Below, in pieces: positions 7,975 to 16,923 of a DNA stretch of 64,000 nucleotides. The position numbers and the translations under genes were made by a program. This DNA is from Dyadobacter sp. CY323 (GTDB lineage Bacteria > Bacteroidota > Bacteroidia > Cytophagales > Spirosomataceae), in contig NZ_JAJUXH010000001.1 of assembly GCF_021390245.1 (NCBI RefSeq), positions 725,574 through 789,573 on the forward strand. The letters run 5' to 3'. Under the pieces are notes generated by a model. It saw only the letters and a list, made by a program, of their open reading frames with translations, was not told the DNA's origin and did not search any database. How positions within the stretch are numbered: the first letter of the stretch is position 1; each line of letters starts with the position of its first letter.

Positions 7975-8253
7975 TCAGCAGGCAGTTGGTTTTTGCTCTT
8001 CCTCCGCATGAGGGAAGGCCCGGTGCACTTCAATGATTTTTTCAATGCGGCTGACGATCAGTGTCATCATTTCTTTGGGAAATGATGCTTCCACGACGAT
8101 CAGTTTCAAGTTCTCATCCCGGGTATTGAAAACCTGAATGTAGCTGACGTCGAACCTGCTCTTCCCGAACAACTGCAAAATCCTGCTCAAAACGTTATTG
8201 GTGTCGCTGGCATAGATCGAAATCCGGCATGAATCGGCACTTTGGCTTTCCAT
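7975..8253 (-). CDS. Stand-alone ACT-domain protein
   Basis: The 92-residue protein consists almost entirely of one ACT domain: 'CRISIYASDTNNVLSRILQL' as first strand and helix, 'RFDVSYIQVFNTRDENLKLIVVEA' in the middle (described, residues about 33-56), then a second helix and 'EKIIEVHRAF'. It resembles the ACT domain of the acetolactate synthase small subunit, but the usual C-terminal half of that subunit and any catalytic partner are absent here. ACT domains bind amino acids or other small ligands. The gene is the last of the eight-gene SusC/D operon, 6 bases after the esterase stop codon. Its role is unknown; a ligand-sensing regulator is one possibility. Confidence 0.7.
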   Translation of the reverse strand: MESQSADSCRISIYASDTNNVLSRILQLFGKSRFDVSYIQVFNTRDENLKLIVVEASFPKEMMTLIVSRIEKIIEVHRAFPHAEEEQKPTAC

Positions 8254-8259
8254 CTAAAA

Positions 8260-10299
8260 CTATCTTTTGACTTTCACAGTAAACGAAACCCGCTTTGTTT
8301 CACGAATAAACGAATGCGCTCCATGGTTGTCCCGGCGCGTGTCGCCATTTTTAGGATATTCATAAATACCGTAAAACGATATTTCGTGCCCATCGGGACA
8401 ATCCGGTTTAATCTGCACCTGCGAGGTCAACCGTTTTGCGCCCGACCAGTCTTTTCGCTCAAAAAAGAGCATGCGCCGGTTGTCCATGGCAACATAAGGA
8501 TCTCCAGTATGAAGTTGAAGGCCGAAATCATGCAGCGAATCAAGTTCAGATGGGGTGAAAATGCTTATCCATTCACCCGGATTGGCAATCCCGTCGCCGT
8601 TTCCTTCTCCGACAACTGTTTTCTCTTCTACTTCCAGCTTCACGGCTAGTCCATCAGCGATCTTAAAATTGCTAAGCGTTTTTTCGGGCGAGTAAAAAGG
8701 TACTTCCAGTAAAAACGGATCTTTTTTACCATTATAGCTTACTATTAATTTCAACTTGGCGCGATCCAGGCCTGCATGTCGTGACCGGATCCGGAAGGCT
8801 GTCTTTTCATGCAGCGCCGCCTGAGCCAGCTTCCCGATAGTCACGGCCGGGTCCATTACCTCCACTTCCTCATCCTGAGCGATCAGTTCAACGCGGATAG
8901 AATCCACCGCAGCCCCGCCTTTATTAAATAACAATGGACTCAGGGAAACGATATCACCGACACCCGGCATATTCTGGTCAAGCGTGTAGGTCGGCATGGT
9001 AATGTGCCCCGGATCGCCGGTCTTATACAATCCTATGTCGCTGTGCTGGCCGGTTCCCTGCCACTGAATGCGGCCTTTTATGTCGCTGCGCACATTGGAG
9101 CGAGCGATTTTGCGTGTGGGTACATCCAGTCGGACCAGTTCGAAGCGGGTATTTGAGGGGTAAATGCTATCGGTGATGATCTTCACGGAAAGGTTCGGTA
9201 CCATCGGGCCGTCGGGCAGCCATTTTTTGGTTTGGAGACTAAATCCTTCCCTGCGCACATCATCCAGCACGGTAAAGCCTGGAATAGCCCGGTCAGTGCT
9301 GACAGCGTGATTCCAGACGGAAAAATTCGGGTATACATCGATATGGTGCCATTTTTCCGGTCGAACGAGCGGCATCCGGAAGTACTTCATGTGAAAATCG
9401 AACTGACCTTGGATATTGACCGCATTGTGAAAGCCTTTGAAATAGCCAATTCCATAATGCCAGCTTTCATAGTTCAATTCGAGCGTTTTATAAGCATTGT
9501 CGATCTCCACATCATGCTGCCGCAAAAAATCCTTGCTTCCCAAATGCATACGGATCGGCAGACCAACGAAGTTGCGCCCCATTTCTTTAAACGGCGTATA
9601 GATCTGTAAGGCTCTGGGACCCACGGTAAAGGAAGCAGACGGGCAGAAAAACGAAGCGCTGGACAACAAATGCGGGTATTTGGACGCAACCAGCATGGAC
9701 ATAAATCCACCCATACTCAGCCCGGACACCGCACGTGCATTACGAGAAGCTTTTGTGCGAAAATGAGCATCCATGTACTGCACAAATTCCGGGAAGTAAT
9801 CGACGAACTGTTTGTCTTCCCGCACCGGGGCAATGTCGTACGGACGCGGATATTGCGCTGGCACGTAGCCGTCCCATTTGGCGATGATCACATCATTATC
9901 AGCCACATAGCTAGTGAAATTGTCCAGAGAATCGGGGCCGGTACGCGCCCAGTTTCCATTAAAATCATCGTAGTAACGTGCTTCGCCGGAACGGGAAACC
10001 TCACCCTCAGCCGGACCATTGAACCGACCTGCATTGCCATGGAAATAGTAGATCACAGGATACCGCCGCTCAGGATGCTGGTGGTAATCCGGCGGCAAAA
10101 TCAGGCGGAAGTGACGGTTTTCTTTAAATACCTCACTGTAATGGGTATGGTCTTCAATAATTCCTTTTGGCCGGGGCGGCTGGGCATGAACGTTCAACAG
10201 CGCCGTAAAAATCATTAAGCAGGGCAGGATCAATGCCCGGCGCAGGTGACAGCCGTTAGTTTTGAAAAAATCGGTAACCCCATTTCTCTGATACATCAT
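8260..10299 (-). CDS. Secreted putative esterase with C-terminal beta-rich region
   Basis: The 679-residue protein has a signal peptide (hydrophobic 'ALILPCLMIFTALL', cleavage near 'VHAQ' at residue 40). The next 280 residues are an esterase D-like alpha/beta hydrolase: 'PVIYYFHGNAG' (81-91) and nucleophile elbow 'SGLSMGG' with Ser195; a His in 'GFHNAV' is a plausible catalytic partner. The remainder looks like beta-sandwich modules, including 'GEGNGDGIANPGEW', an Asp/Gly-rich loop common in Bacteroidota surface proteins. It probably removes acyl or aryl ester groups from a polymer, as carbohydrate esterases do. Three bases separate it from the upstream DUF5107 gene, so it is translated from the same operon. 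Substrate unknown. Confidence 0.85.
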   Translation of the reverse strand: MMYQRNGVTDFFKTNGCHLRRALILPCLMIFTALLNVHAQPPRPKGIIEDHTHYSEVFKENRHFRLILPPDYHQHPERRYPVIYYFHGNAGRFNGPAEGEVSRSGEARYYDDFNGNWARTGPDSLDNFTSYVADNDVIIAKWDGYVPAQYPRPYDIAPVREDKQFVDYFPEFVQYMDAHFRTKASRNARAVSGLSMGGFMSMLVASKYPHLLSSASFFCPSASFTVGPRALQIYTPFKEMGRNFVGLPIRMHLGSKDFLRQHDVEIDNAYKTLELNYESWHYGIGYFKGFHNAVNIQGQFDFHMKYFRMPLVRPEKWHHIDVYPNFSVWNHAVSTDRAIPGFTVLDDVRREGFSLQTKKWLPDGPMVPNLSVKIITDSIYPSNTRFELVRLDVPTRKIARSNVRSDIKGRIQWQGTGQHSDIGLYKTGDPGHITMPTYTLDQNMPGVGDIVSLSPLLFNKGGAAVDSIRVELIAQDEEVEVMDPAVTIGKLAQAALHEKTAFRIRSRHAGLDRAKLKLIVSYNGKKDPFLLEVPFYSPEKTLSNFKIADGLAVKLEVEEKTVVGEGNGDGIANPGEWISIFTPSELDSLHDFGLQLHTGDPYVAMDNRRMLFFERKDWSGAKRLTSQVQIKPDCPDGHEISFYGIYEYPKNGDTRRDNHGAHSFIRETKRVSFTVKVKR

Positions 10300-10302
10300 A
10301 CA

Positions 10303-13300
10303 CTATTTATTGCCTCTTTTACGGGTATCTGCCAGATCGAGTATTCTGAAAAAGACGGTGGTCAGGCTGTACTTTTTGTCTTCTGTTAGTTCCTGTCTGA
10401 GCCGTTCAGAAAGTGCATCTTCGTTTTTTGCTTTGGCCAAAACCCATTGTACTTCCGGCGCGTCGGAGCCTTTGGTCAGTTCCCAATTTCGAAGCGAATC
10501 CTGTTCAGTTTTCCAATCGTTCAGGAACTTCAGAGCCGGTTCCTGTTTGCCTGCGTCTTGGAGCAATTTTACGCCGAGGTAATGGTTGAGCGCATTGCGA
10601 TTGCTTTCTTTATCGGCATTTAATGTATAATCCATAATTTCCTGTGAGTATCCGCGCGCTTTCTCAGCGTGGCCAAGCTGCGTTTCGCAATGGGCTGCCA
10701 GGTAGTTGATCAGCCGGGTATCCGGCTCGTGCGGTTTGCCGGTACCGAGGTTTTCCGGCCATAAACGGGCTTTGTCAAGTGCTTTTAAAGCATCCGGGTA
10801 TTTTTTGTTTTCGGCCAAAGTTAGGGCACTGGCCAGGTTTGCCACGACATACACATTATGGCCTTCGCGGGCACCTTCCTGTGGCAGAATCTGGATCTTA
10901 TTCAATACTTGCAGACAGGCTTCGAATTTACCGGCATTCAGCAGCGATTTTGCATAGTCGATCCCGATTACCGGATTGTCGGTAAACCGTTTGTAGGCTA
11001 TCCGGGCATTTTCAAGCCCCTTTTCCTGCAATTTTTTGTTATTAAAATAAGTCGTCAGATAATGCCAGGTGCGCCATTCTTTGGGATTGAGTTGACTGGC
11101 CTTCACAAAATCAAATTCCGCCTGGGACGTAGTGGTCGCGTCGTTTTGAAAAAGGATACCTCTTGCGATATAGAAAGGCGCATAGTCGGGCTCGTTTTTA
11201 CACGCTGCGTACTGCATTTTAGCATTTTCTTTATCACCAATATGCCAGTAGATCAATCCCAGGTAGTACCGGTTTTTCCAGGAAGATTGTTGTTTTTCAG
11301 CCCATATTAATACCGGAATGCTTTCCAGGCGGAATGGAAAAACAAACTCCGGAGACATTGCAATGGCATTTTGCAAATGTGTGGTGCTTTCCTGCGGCGA
11401 TGAATCCCGGTTCAGATACGCCAGCCAGTAGGAAATCGTAGGGTAGGCGGGTGCCAATGCGAGTAACTGCCTGGCTTCCGCGTTCTGTCCCTGGTTTACG
11501 TAATCCATTGCCAGTTCGAGGTAGGTTTCATGCGGCAGCTCATTGCGGATCGCATTCTGGAAAATAACGCGGCTTTCGTCTGTCCGTTGGAGCAGGTACT
11601 GTTCGAAATGTGCGTAATGGTTGAGCGGGTCGATGTCCAGCAGCTCTTTCCATACCTGGGCCGTCTGGTCTGATTTGTTTAATTTTCGAAGCGCGGTGCC
11701 CAGAAGCTGATATGCGACCAGGTTATTGCGGTTGTAATCCAATGCTTTCCGGGCATAGGTTTCGGCGTTTTCATAATCCTGCTTTTCCAGTGCGATACCC
11801 GCAAGCTGCGCATTGGCACCGGACCGGTATTCCATAGTCCAGGATGCCACCGACAATGCTTCTTCCGCTTTGGTCAGGTCGCCCAATTTTCGGTAAAGTG
11901 CCCCGTAAAGGTAGTTGGCACCGCCATGGTAGGTGTTTTCGGCCAATACCTGCCGGGCAAAATCCAGCCCTTGTGTATACTGACCTTTGCGGTAATGGTA
12001 TTCGGCCAGCCGGATCAATGCACCGCTGTGGGTGGCTTCTTTTTTAAGACATTCCAGGTAATGCAGACGTGCCCCCTCGAAATCGCGCATCGCATTTTCA
12101 TCTTCTCCCAGCTCAAAAAGCCGTTCTGCCGAGCGGAAATCCTGCTTATCGGCGGAAGTTAAAGGACGGTCGAGTACCTTTTCTGCCTGAGCCGAGTACA
12201 CCAGCCGGTCTTTCCCGATCGTCACCCGGATAGACTTCCGATCAGCTTCTGACGCAGTCAATGGAATCGTTTTGACATACACCTCCATGGGTTTAAGTTG
12301 AAGCGGGGATTGATATATCGTCTGCCCGGCTACCGTCACTTTGAGGGTATCAGTGATGGGGGAAATGGGGTTGAAGTATATTTTCAGACTGTCACGCTGC
12401 GTCACTACATTGAGTGTGCCATAAGGTGAAGCATCGACCATTCCGCCCGCGGCTTTTACCGGGAACCAGTATTCGGTTTTTGTTTCGGAATAAAAAGGCC
12501 CCAGCGACTTTTGGTTGAATGGGCTATGAAACCCGCTTCGTTCGGCCGCCTGATTGAATGTGACACCCGACTGGGCCTCAATATACTGTCCGTCCGCGTC
12601 TGTGAGCAGATCTTCCCAGATAGCACCCTCCCTGGCCCGCGACCAGATCCATAATTTCTTGCCGGGAGCATCCGAATAAGGAGCCCAGTGACCGAAGCCG
12701 AAATGACGGTTATGCCAGTATCCGCCAAACCAATTGGTGTGCGTACCCATGACGTGATAAGACTTATCGCCACCGGAATTGACATTTTTGTAAAAGGATA
12801 AATCCACACCTTTTTCGTCAATGGGCCAGGGGCTTGCATTTCCGTCGTGTCCCACGTGGTGCGTTCCCGGAAAAAAGAACTGCATATCGTCCGATGCCCG
12901 GAATGCGGCATTCTCCCACGAAAGATACGCGTCGTGCAGGGGTAAGGGGTTATACCAAAGGCTTTGCGTTTCGAAGTATGCTTTGTCTTTGGGGAGTACG
13001 ATCTTCACCCGCCATTGCGTTCGCGAGGCCAGGTCGAGGCCGCCTACCACGCAAGTGACACTTCCGTCGGGGTTGTTCTGCATCACGTAGTCGACCGGAG
13101 CGGCTGCCCAGGGAGCGTGGCCGAGATCCAGACCGAAGTTGTGCTCGATGCCGCCGCTGGTCCAAGGTCCCCGGATACCGATGGAGCGGAATTTCATGAC
13201 GTGGTTGGTATAGACAAACTCCTCGCCGGTGGATTTTTCAATCGCACCCATTACCTTACCACCCACCTCCGGCAACACCTGTACTTTAATGTAGGGATTT

Positions 13301-13629
13301 TCCATCTCCACCACTTTCCAATTTTTGGTCGTGCTTTTATTGGTATAACCATCAAAGACGTAGTAGGGGTAAAATGGCGAAACTTTTTTACCGACCCCCA
13401 TTACCGGCACCGGATTGGGATCAGAAAAAGGGTACGTCTTCATCGACTGTACTTTTTCCGTGACACTGGCTTTTTGCGCTTGCGCCGCTGGTGATAACAC
13501 CAGTAGCGCAAGCAGTGCCGCTGGTGACAACACCAGCTGCGGCAGCATTGCCGCTGGTGACAACACCAGCTGCGGCAGTGCCAGCTGCGGCACTAGGAAA
13601 CGCACCATTCTGTCAATCGATAACAGCAT
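10303..13629 (-). CDS. DUF5107 domain protein with TPR repeats, secreted
   Basis: About 1,108 residues if read from ATG 13629; the frame extends to 13689. After a signal peptide ending 'SPAAQAQ', the DUF5107 region ('VEMENPYIKVQVLPEVGGKV', 'GPWTSGGIEHNFGLDLGHAP', 'DAYLSWENAAFRASDDMQFF') covers about 300 residues. This looks like the galactose-mutarotase-like beta-sandwich fold. A linker then leads to about 600 residues of TPR helices ('AEEALSVASWTMEYRSGANA', 'YENAETYARKALDYNRNNLVA'). It sits between the DUF4091 lipoprotein and the esterase. Such proteins are recurrent in polysaccharide loci but their function is not established. The signal peptide contains a repeat-driven expansion (13483-13592), which makes the true start uncertain; 13608, 13629 and 13689 are all possible. 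Confidence 0.82.
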   Translation of the reverse strand: MLLSIDRMVRFLVPQLALPQLVLSPAAMLPQLVLSPAALLALLVLSPAAQAQKASVTEKVQSMKTYPFSDPNPVPVMGVGKKVSPFYPYYVFDGYTNKSTTKNWKVVEMENPYIKVQVLPEVGGKVMGAIEKSTGEEFVYTNHVMKFRSIGIRGPWTSGGIEHNFGLDLGHAPWAAAPVDYVMQNNPDGSVTCVVGGLDLASRTQWRVKIVLPKDKAYFETQSLWYNPLPLHDAYLSWENAAFRASDDMQFFFPGTHHVGHDGNASPWPIDEKGVDLSFYKNVNSGGDKSYHVMGTHTNWFGGYWHNRHFGFGHWAPYSDAPGKKLWIWSRAREGAIWEDLLTDADGQYIEAQSGVTFNQAAERSGFHSPFNQKSLGPFYSETKTEYWFPVKAAGGMVDASPYGTLNVVTQRDSLKIYFNPISPITDTLKVTVAGQTIYQSPLQLKPMEVYVKTIPLTASEADRKSIRVTIGKDRLVYSAQAEKVLDRPLTSADKQDFRSAERLFELGEDENAMRDFEGARLHYLECLKKEATHSGALIRLAEYHYRKGQYTQGLDFARQVLAENTYHGGANYLYGALYRKLGDLTKAEEALSVASWTMEYRSGANAQLAGIALEKQDYENAETYARKALDYNRNNLVAYQLLGTALRKLNKSDQTAQVWKELLDIDPLNHYAHFEQYLLQRTDESRVIFQNAIRNELPHETYLELAMDYVNQGQNAEARQLLALAPAYPTISYWLAYLNRDSSPQESTTHLQNAIAMSPEFVFPFRLESIPVLIWAEKQQSSWKNRYYLGLIYWHIGDKENAKMQYAACKNEPDYAPFYIARGILFQNDATTTSQAEFDFVKASQLNPKEWRTWHYLTTYFNNKKLQEKGLENARIAYKRFTDNPVIGIDYAKSLLNAGKFEACLQVLNKIQILPQEGAREGHNVYVVANLASALTLAENKKYPDALKALDKARLWPENLGTGKPHEPDTRLINYLAAHCETQLGHAEKARGYSQEIMDYTLNADKESNRNALNHYLGVKLLQDAGKQEPALKFLNDWKTEQDSLRNWELTKGSDAPEVQWVLAKAKNEDALSERLRQELTEDKKYSLTTVFFRILDLADTRKRGNK
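13483..13592. repeat. REP-like palindrome array inside a signal-peptide coding region
   Basis: Three copies of a palindrome built on gctggtg-acaa-caccagc lie at about 13484-13507, 13517-13543 and 13550-13576, followed by a partial fourth copy. The last two full copies are identical and 33 bases apart. Because the spacing is a multiple of three, the array stays in frame and encodes a repeating LPQLVLSPAA peptide in the hydrophobic core of the signal peptide of the DUF5107 protein. Confidence 0.9.
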
Positions 13630-13705
13630 TGAAAAATAGTTTAAAACACTCACGCAGACAGATACAAGATTTAGAAATACAAAAATCAATTACTACATTT
13701 CACCA

Positions 13706-13747
13706 CCCCGCGCCCCGGATCTCACCGCCCCGCGCCCCGGATCTCAC
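13706..13747. repeat. Two-copy 20-nt GC-rich direct repeat
   Basis: The sequence ccccgcgccccggatctcac occurs at 13706-13725 and again at 13728-13747, 22 bases apart. Read on the minus strand each copy starts GTGAGATCCGGGG, which matches the lead-in of the heptad array after the SusD gene at 2503. It lies directly downstream of the DUF4091 stop codon. Confidence 0.9.
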
Positions 13748-13757
13748 AACACACATA

Positions 13758-15683
13758 TCACTTCCCATTCCCCAAAATAAGCTCAGCCAGTTCCATCCGT
13801 ACTTTATACCATTGTTCCTGATCGTAGCTCCACACATCGAGCTTGCCGATGGCCCCGTCCCCGAACGGTTCTTTGATGAGCTTGTTGACCAGCGCATCGG
13901 CGCGTTTGCTATTGCCATCCCGTTTCGCGAGCAGGCGCAGGTATTCGTAATCCTGTACGCCATCGCGCATTGTTTTCAGACGGATGGATGGACAAGGTTG
14001 CGATACATTAGGCACCATGCCGGGCTTGTAAATGACAGAGCCATTTCCATTGAATGTCCGGTACGTAAATTCCGCATCAGCCTCCGACGCTTCCTTATAG
14101 TAGTCTTTCCAGGATTCGGGGTCATACCAGCCGCGTTCCCAGCCGGCACCGATACCCCAGCTGATCCAGGAGTAGGTTTTGTATTTCCAGCAACTCCAGC
14201 TGATCGCCCGGTCGTTGATAAGCGGCAGATCAATGAAAGTCGAGCTGCCTACCCAGCTGTTCAGCTTTTGTTCGTACAACATCGGGCCGTAAAGCCAGTC
14301 TTTAATACCCATTTTCTGATATTGTTTCGCCTCGCCGATGTTATAATTGATGGTATGCGATGCCCAGTCGGTGATGGACTTCCCGATGACGTCCATAGCT
14401 TCTTTGGAATAAGCCCCATCTACACGGAACCTGGCCTCTGGGTATTCCTTTTTAAACAAATCCCCGTAAAATACCATCCGCGACCACGCCTCAGGAAAGT
14501 ACGATTCATCCAGACCGTTCAGATAAACTGTCAGTAATGTTTTTTTAGGGTCCACCATTGGTAATAAATGCTCGCGCACCTGCCGGATGCTGCTCAGGTA
14601 TACGGTCTGGTTAGCGGCATTGCGCTCAACTTCGGGTTTGCCGATATCCGGCCAGCCTGCAGTGCCATGCTTGCCGTAGACGTCGAATGGGAGCGCGAAA
14701 GTTTCGAGCGGCTCGCCGTAGCCCGGGCCATCGCTGTAACCATTGGCTTCCGTGAATGCTTGACCGGTCAGGTATTTTTTTAATCGCTGGTCAAATTTGC
14801 CCCACTGAATTTCCACCTTGCCGTTTTTTGTCACCTGCATTTCCGGGTCATAAGTCGGGTCCATCAGCGAAATGCGGTTTCTTTTGAACAGCTGGTAAAC
14901 AGCCAGCTCCTGCTTTTCGTCCATCCGGCTCAGAAAACCTTCGTGCTGGAGGCTGGCTTTGAACATATTTTCGTTGGGCAGTTCAAAGTCCCAGACCGTC
15001 AGATTAACCGGAATTTGTTTGGTATGACCGCCGATAGTTGCTGTAATCACACTTTTGTACGTGCCGGGCTGCGCCTTTTTTGCATCCAATGGAATGAATT
15101 GATCCACCCAGATTATCTGCGAACGCTGGTTGCTGATCCGGTTATTGAAGTCGGGCAGGGTAAATGGGTATACCCAGCGTCCGCGGACCTTTGCCGAATC
15201 CGTCTGAATGTGTTTGATCGGGATCAGAGCGTCGGGATACCAGCCGGTGCCCAGGGTAGCTTTGGGATAACCCGTACTGGGGCTCTCCACTTTTACCGAC
15301 CATTCCAAAAACAGCTCGGGCTGAATCGCAAGTTCGGCACTTCCATTCTTAAAGGGTGCCATCTCGATTTTGATCCCGGCGAGTGCCGAGTCCGATTCAT
15401 TCGTCAAAACCAGCTGGAACGAGACATATTCCCCACGGGCTCCATGCAGAGAAACCTCTTTTCCATCAAATATCCAGTTTTTTTCAAGAAGGTTTCCTTT
15501 GCTGGCCGCATTGGCCTGGACTCCTTTAAACCGATGTTCGATGATTTCGTTGGAGACAGGATCCAGACGGACAGATGATGGCAGTGCCCGTAAAAGCCAC
15601 GGGTCGCTGCTAGTTTTTTTTGTCCCGCCGTTACATGCGGAGAAGATTAAATAGAGAAGGATTACGTTCGCAAATCGTATCAT
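13758..15683 (-). CDS. DUF4091 domain lipoprotein (glycoside hydrolase-like)
   Basis: The 641-residue protein starts with a lipoprotein signal, 'ILLYLIFSAC' with Cys17. The N-terminal 250 residues are beta-rich ('VSLHGARGEYVSFQLVLTNE', a typical N-terminal sandwich of this family). The rest is a TIM-barrel-like region ending in the DUF4091 signature: 'INDRAISWSCWKYK', 'ISWGIGAGWERGWYDPESW', 'MVPNVSQPCPSIRLKTMRDG' and 'QDYEYLRLLAKRDGN'. DUF4091 proteins resemble glycoside hydrolases; activity here is unproven. It is the only candidate glycan-cleaving enzyme of this operon besides the esterase. The gene lies 37 bases after the propeller gene. Confidence 0.88.
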   Translation of the reverse strand: MIRFANVILLYLIFSACNGGTKKTSSDPWLLRALPSSVRLDPVSNEIIEHRFKGVQANAASKGNLLEKNWIFDGKEVSLHGARGEYVSFQLVLTNESDSALAGIKIEMAPFKNGSAELAIQPELFLEWSVKVESPSTGYPKATLGTGWYPDALIPIKHIQTDSAKVRGRWVYPFTLPDFNNRISNQRSQIIWVDQFIPLDAKKAQPGTYKSVITATIGGHTKQIPVNLTVWDFELPNENMFKASLQHEGFLSRMDEKQELAVYQLFKRNRISLMDPTYDPEMQVTKNGKVEIQWGKFDQRLKKYLTGQAFTEANGYSDGPGYGEPLETFALPFDVYGKHGTAGWPDIGKPEVERNAANQTVYLSSIRQVREHLLPMVDPKKTLLTVYLNGLDESYFPEAWSRMVFYGDLFKKEYPEARFRVDGAYSKEAMDVIGKSITDWASHTINYNIGEAKQYQKMGIKDWLYGPMLYEQKLNSWVGSSTFIDLPLINDRAISWSCWKYKTYSWISWGIGAGWERGWYDPESWKDYYKEASEADAEFTYRTFNGNGSVIYKPGMVPNVSQPCPSIRLKTMRDGVQDYEYLRLLAKRDGNSKRADALVNKLIKEPFGDGAIGKLDVWSYDQEQWYKVRMELAELILGNGK

Positions 15684-15720
15684 AAATATATTTTAATTCA
15701 AGAAATTTTGACCGATGTGA

Positions 15721-16923
15721 TTATTCCACGGGAAAGATCATGAGCTGACTTAATGCTTCATCTTCGCCCATTACCATGTATTTCCCATCGGCCGAAGCGG
15801 CCAGCGTACTCAATTGAAAGCCCCGCCACAGAATGCCCTGCTCGATACCCGGTGCCACCATTTTGAATTCGGGATTACCCAAGTCCACGAAGCCGGCGCC
15901 ATTTTCATCGTAGTAAAACAAATGGGAGTAACCCGGCGCACCACCGGCAAGCCCGTACAGTTTACCGTCGCGCCCGAAAGCCAATGCCTGTAACCGGGCC
16001 ATCATCATAGGCTTACCCAGGTTTTTAATCTTTTTGGTTTTCGGATCCAGCACAAATAATTGACCATCACCTGCATTACCTCCGTAAAGTCTTCCATCGG
16101 GCGCTTTGGCCCAGGCTTCTACCTGTCCCAACACTTCCCTTCCCCAAACGCTGGGTAATGGAGTTTCTAAAAACTGAATACTCTTTTTGACAGGATCAAA
16201 TGCAAATATGCGATTGCCAGCTGTGCTGCCGTAGACCAGTCCCGCGTTATCCTGAACGAGCGCCTTGCAAAGGTAAACCTCGGGCCCGATAGCAAAATCA
16301 TGCGCATCTTTCAGCTCTTTTTCTTTTGGGGCAACTTCATCATATACCTGGACCTTTTTAGTTGCAATGTTGTAGGTAAAAAACCGGCCGCCCGGGTAGC
16401 TGATCCCGTAAAGTTCGGTGCCTTCCCGGTTGCTGAGAAGGGCGAAAATGCCTTCTCCTGCCACGGGTGCACCCAGATCTTTTACCTCGATCTTCCCCCC
16501 ATTGCCGATACCAACCTGTATCAGGTGGCCTGGCTGCTGGTTTTTATTCACCTGTGCCAGTGTACCTGCATAGAGCTGGTTATCGGCCCCCTTGCAGAAG
16601 CCGGTAGCAATGCCTTTTTGTCCTGTAATGGTTTCACTCAAATCTTTGGTGGACAAGACCTTGCGTTCGGATATAGACGCGACAAAAAGATAGGGCGATA
16701 ATCCATCCTTTGCAGTAGTTCCTCCCAATACCCGGTCGCCTTGTACATGCAGGGACGTGATCGCATTGCGGTACATAGGCAGCCGTTTTTCAGCGCTGTT
16801 AGGCAGCGAAACCTCTATGGCAAATGCTTCTTTTGGGGTAAAAAATGTGTATTGGGCAAGAAGCGGGCCCGAGCATGTCAGATATAAGGCCGGCAACAAT
16901 ATTTTTTTAGTCAGATTTCTCAT
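15721..16923 (-). CDS. Secreted beta-propeller-like protein, first of a tandem pair
   Basis: The 400-residue protein has a signal peptide 'LLPALYLTCSGPLLAQ'. It contains repeated blade-like motifs: 'TELYGISYPGGRFFTYN', 'GLVYGSTAGNRIFAFDP', 'GRLYGGNAGDGQLFVLDP' and 'GKLYGLAGGAPGYSHLFYYD', spaced about 50 residues apart, which suggests six or seven blades. Related propellers include lyases and sugar-binding proteins, but no catalytic residues could be assigned. Its start overlaps the stop of the next propeller gene by 4 bases (ATGA type), so the two are translationally coupled. The two proteins are diverged paralogues. Confidence 0.75.
   Translation of the reverse strand: MRNLTKKILLPALYLTCSGPLLAQYTFFTPKEAFAIEVSLPNSAEKRLPMYRNAITSLHVQGDRVLGGTTAKDGLSPYLFVASISERKVLSTKDLSETITGQKGIATGFCKGADNQLYAGTLAQVNKNQQPGHLIQVGIGNGGKIEVKDLGAPVAGEGIFALLSNREGTELYGISYPGGRFFTYNIATKKVQVYDEVAPKEKELKDAHDFAIGPEVYLCKALVQDNAGLVYGSTAGNRIFAFDPVKKSIQFLETPLPSVWGREVLGQVEAWAKAPDGRLYGGNAGDGQLFVLDPKTKKIKNLGKPMMMARLQALAFGRDGKLYGLAGGAPGYSHLFYYDENGAGFVDLGNPEFKMVAPGIEQGILWRGFQLSTLAASADGKYMVMGEDEALSQLMIFPVE

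Noticed and set aside
13491..14537. 348-residue plus-strand reading frame
   Set aside because: It lies antisense to the DUF4091 and DUF5107 genes, has no recognisable motif, and starts inside the palindrome repeat. The minus-strand proteins have clear family signatures.
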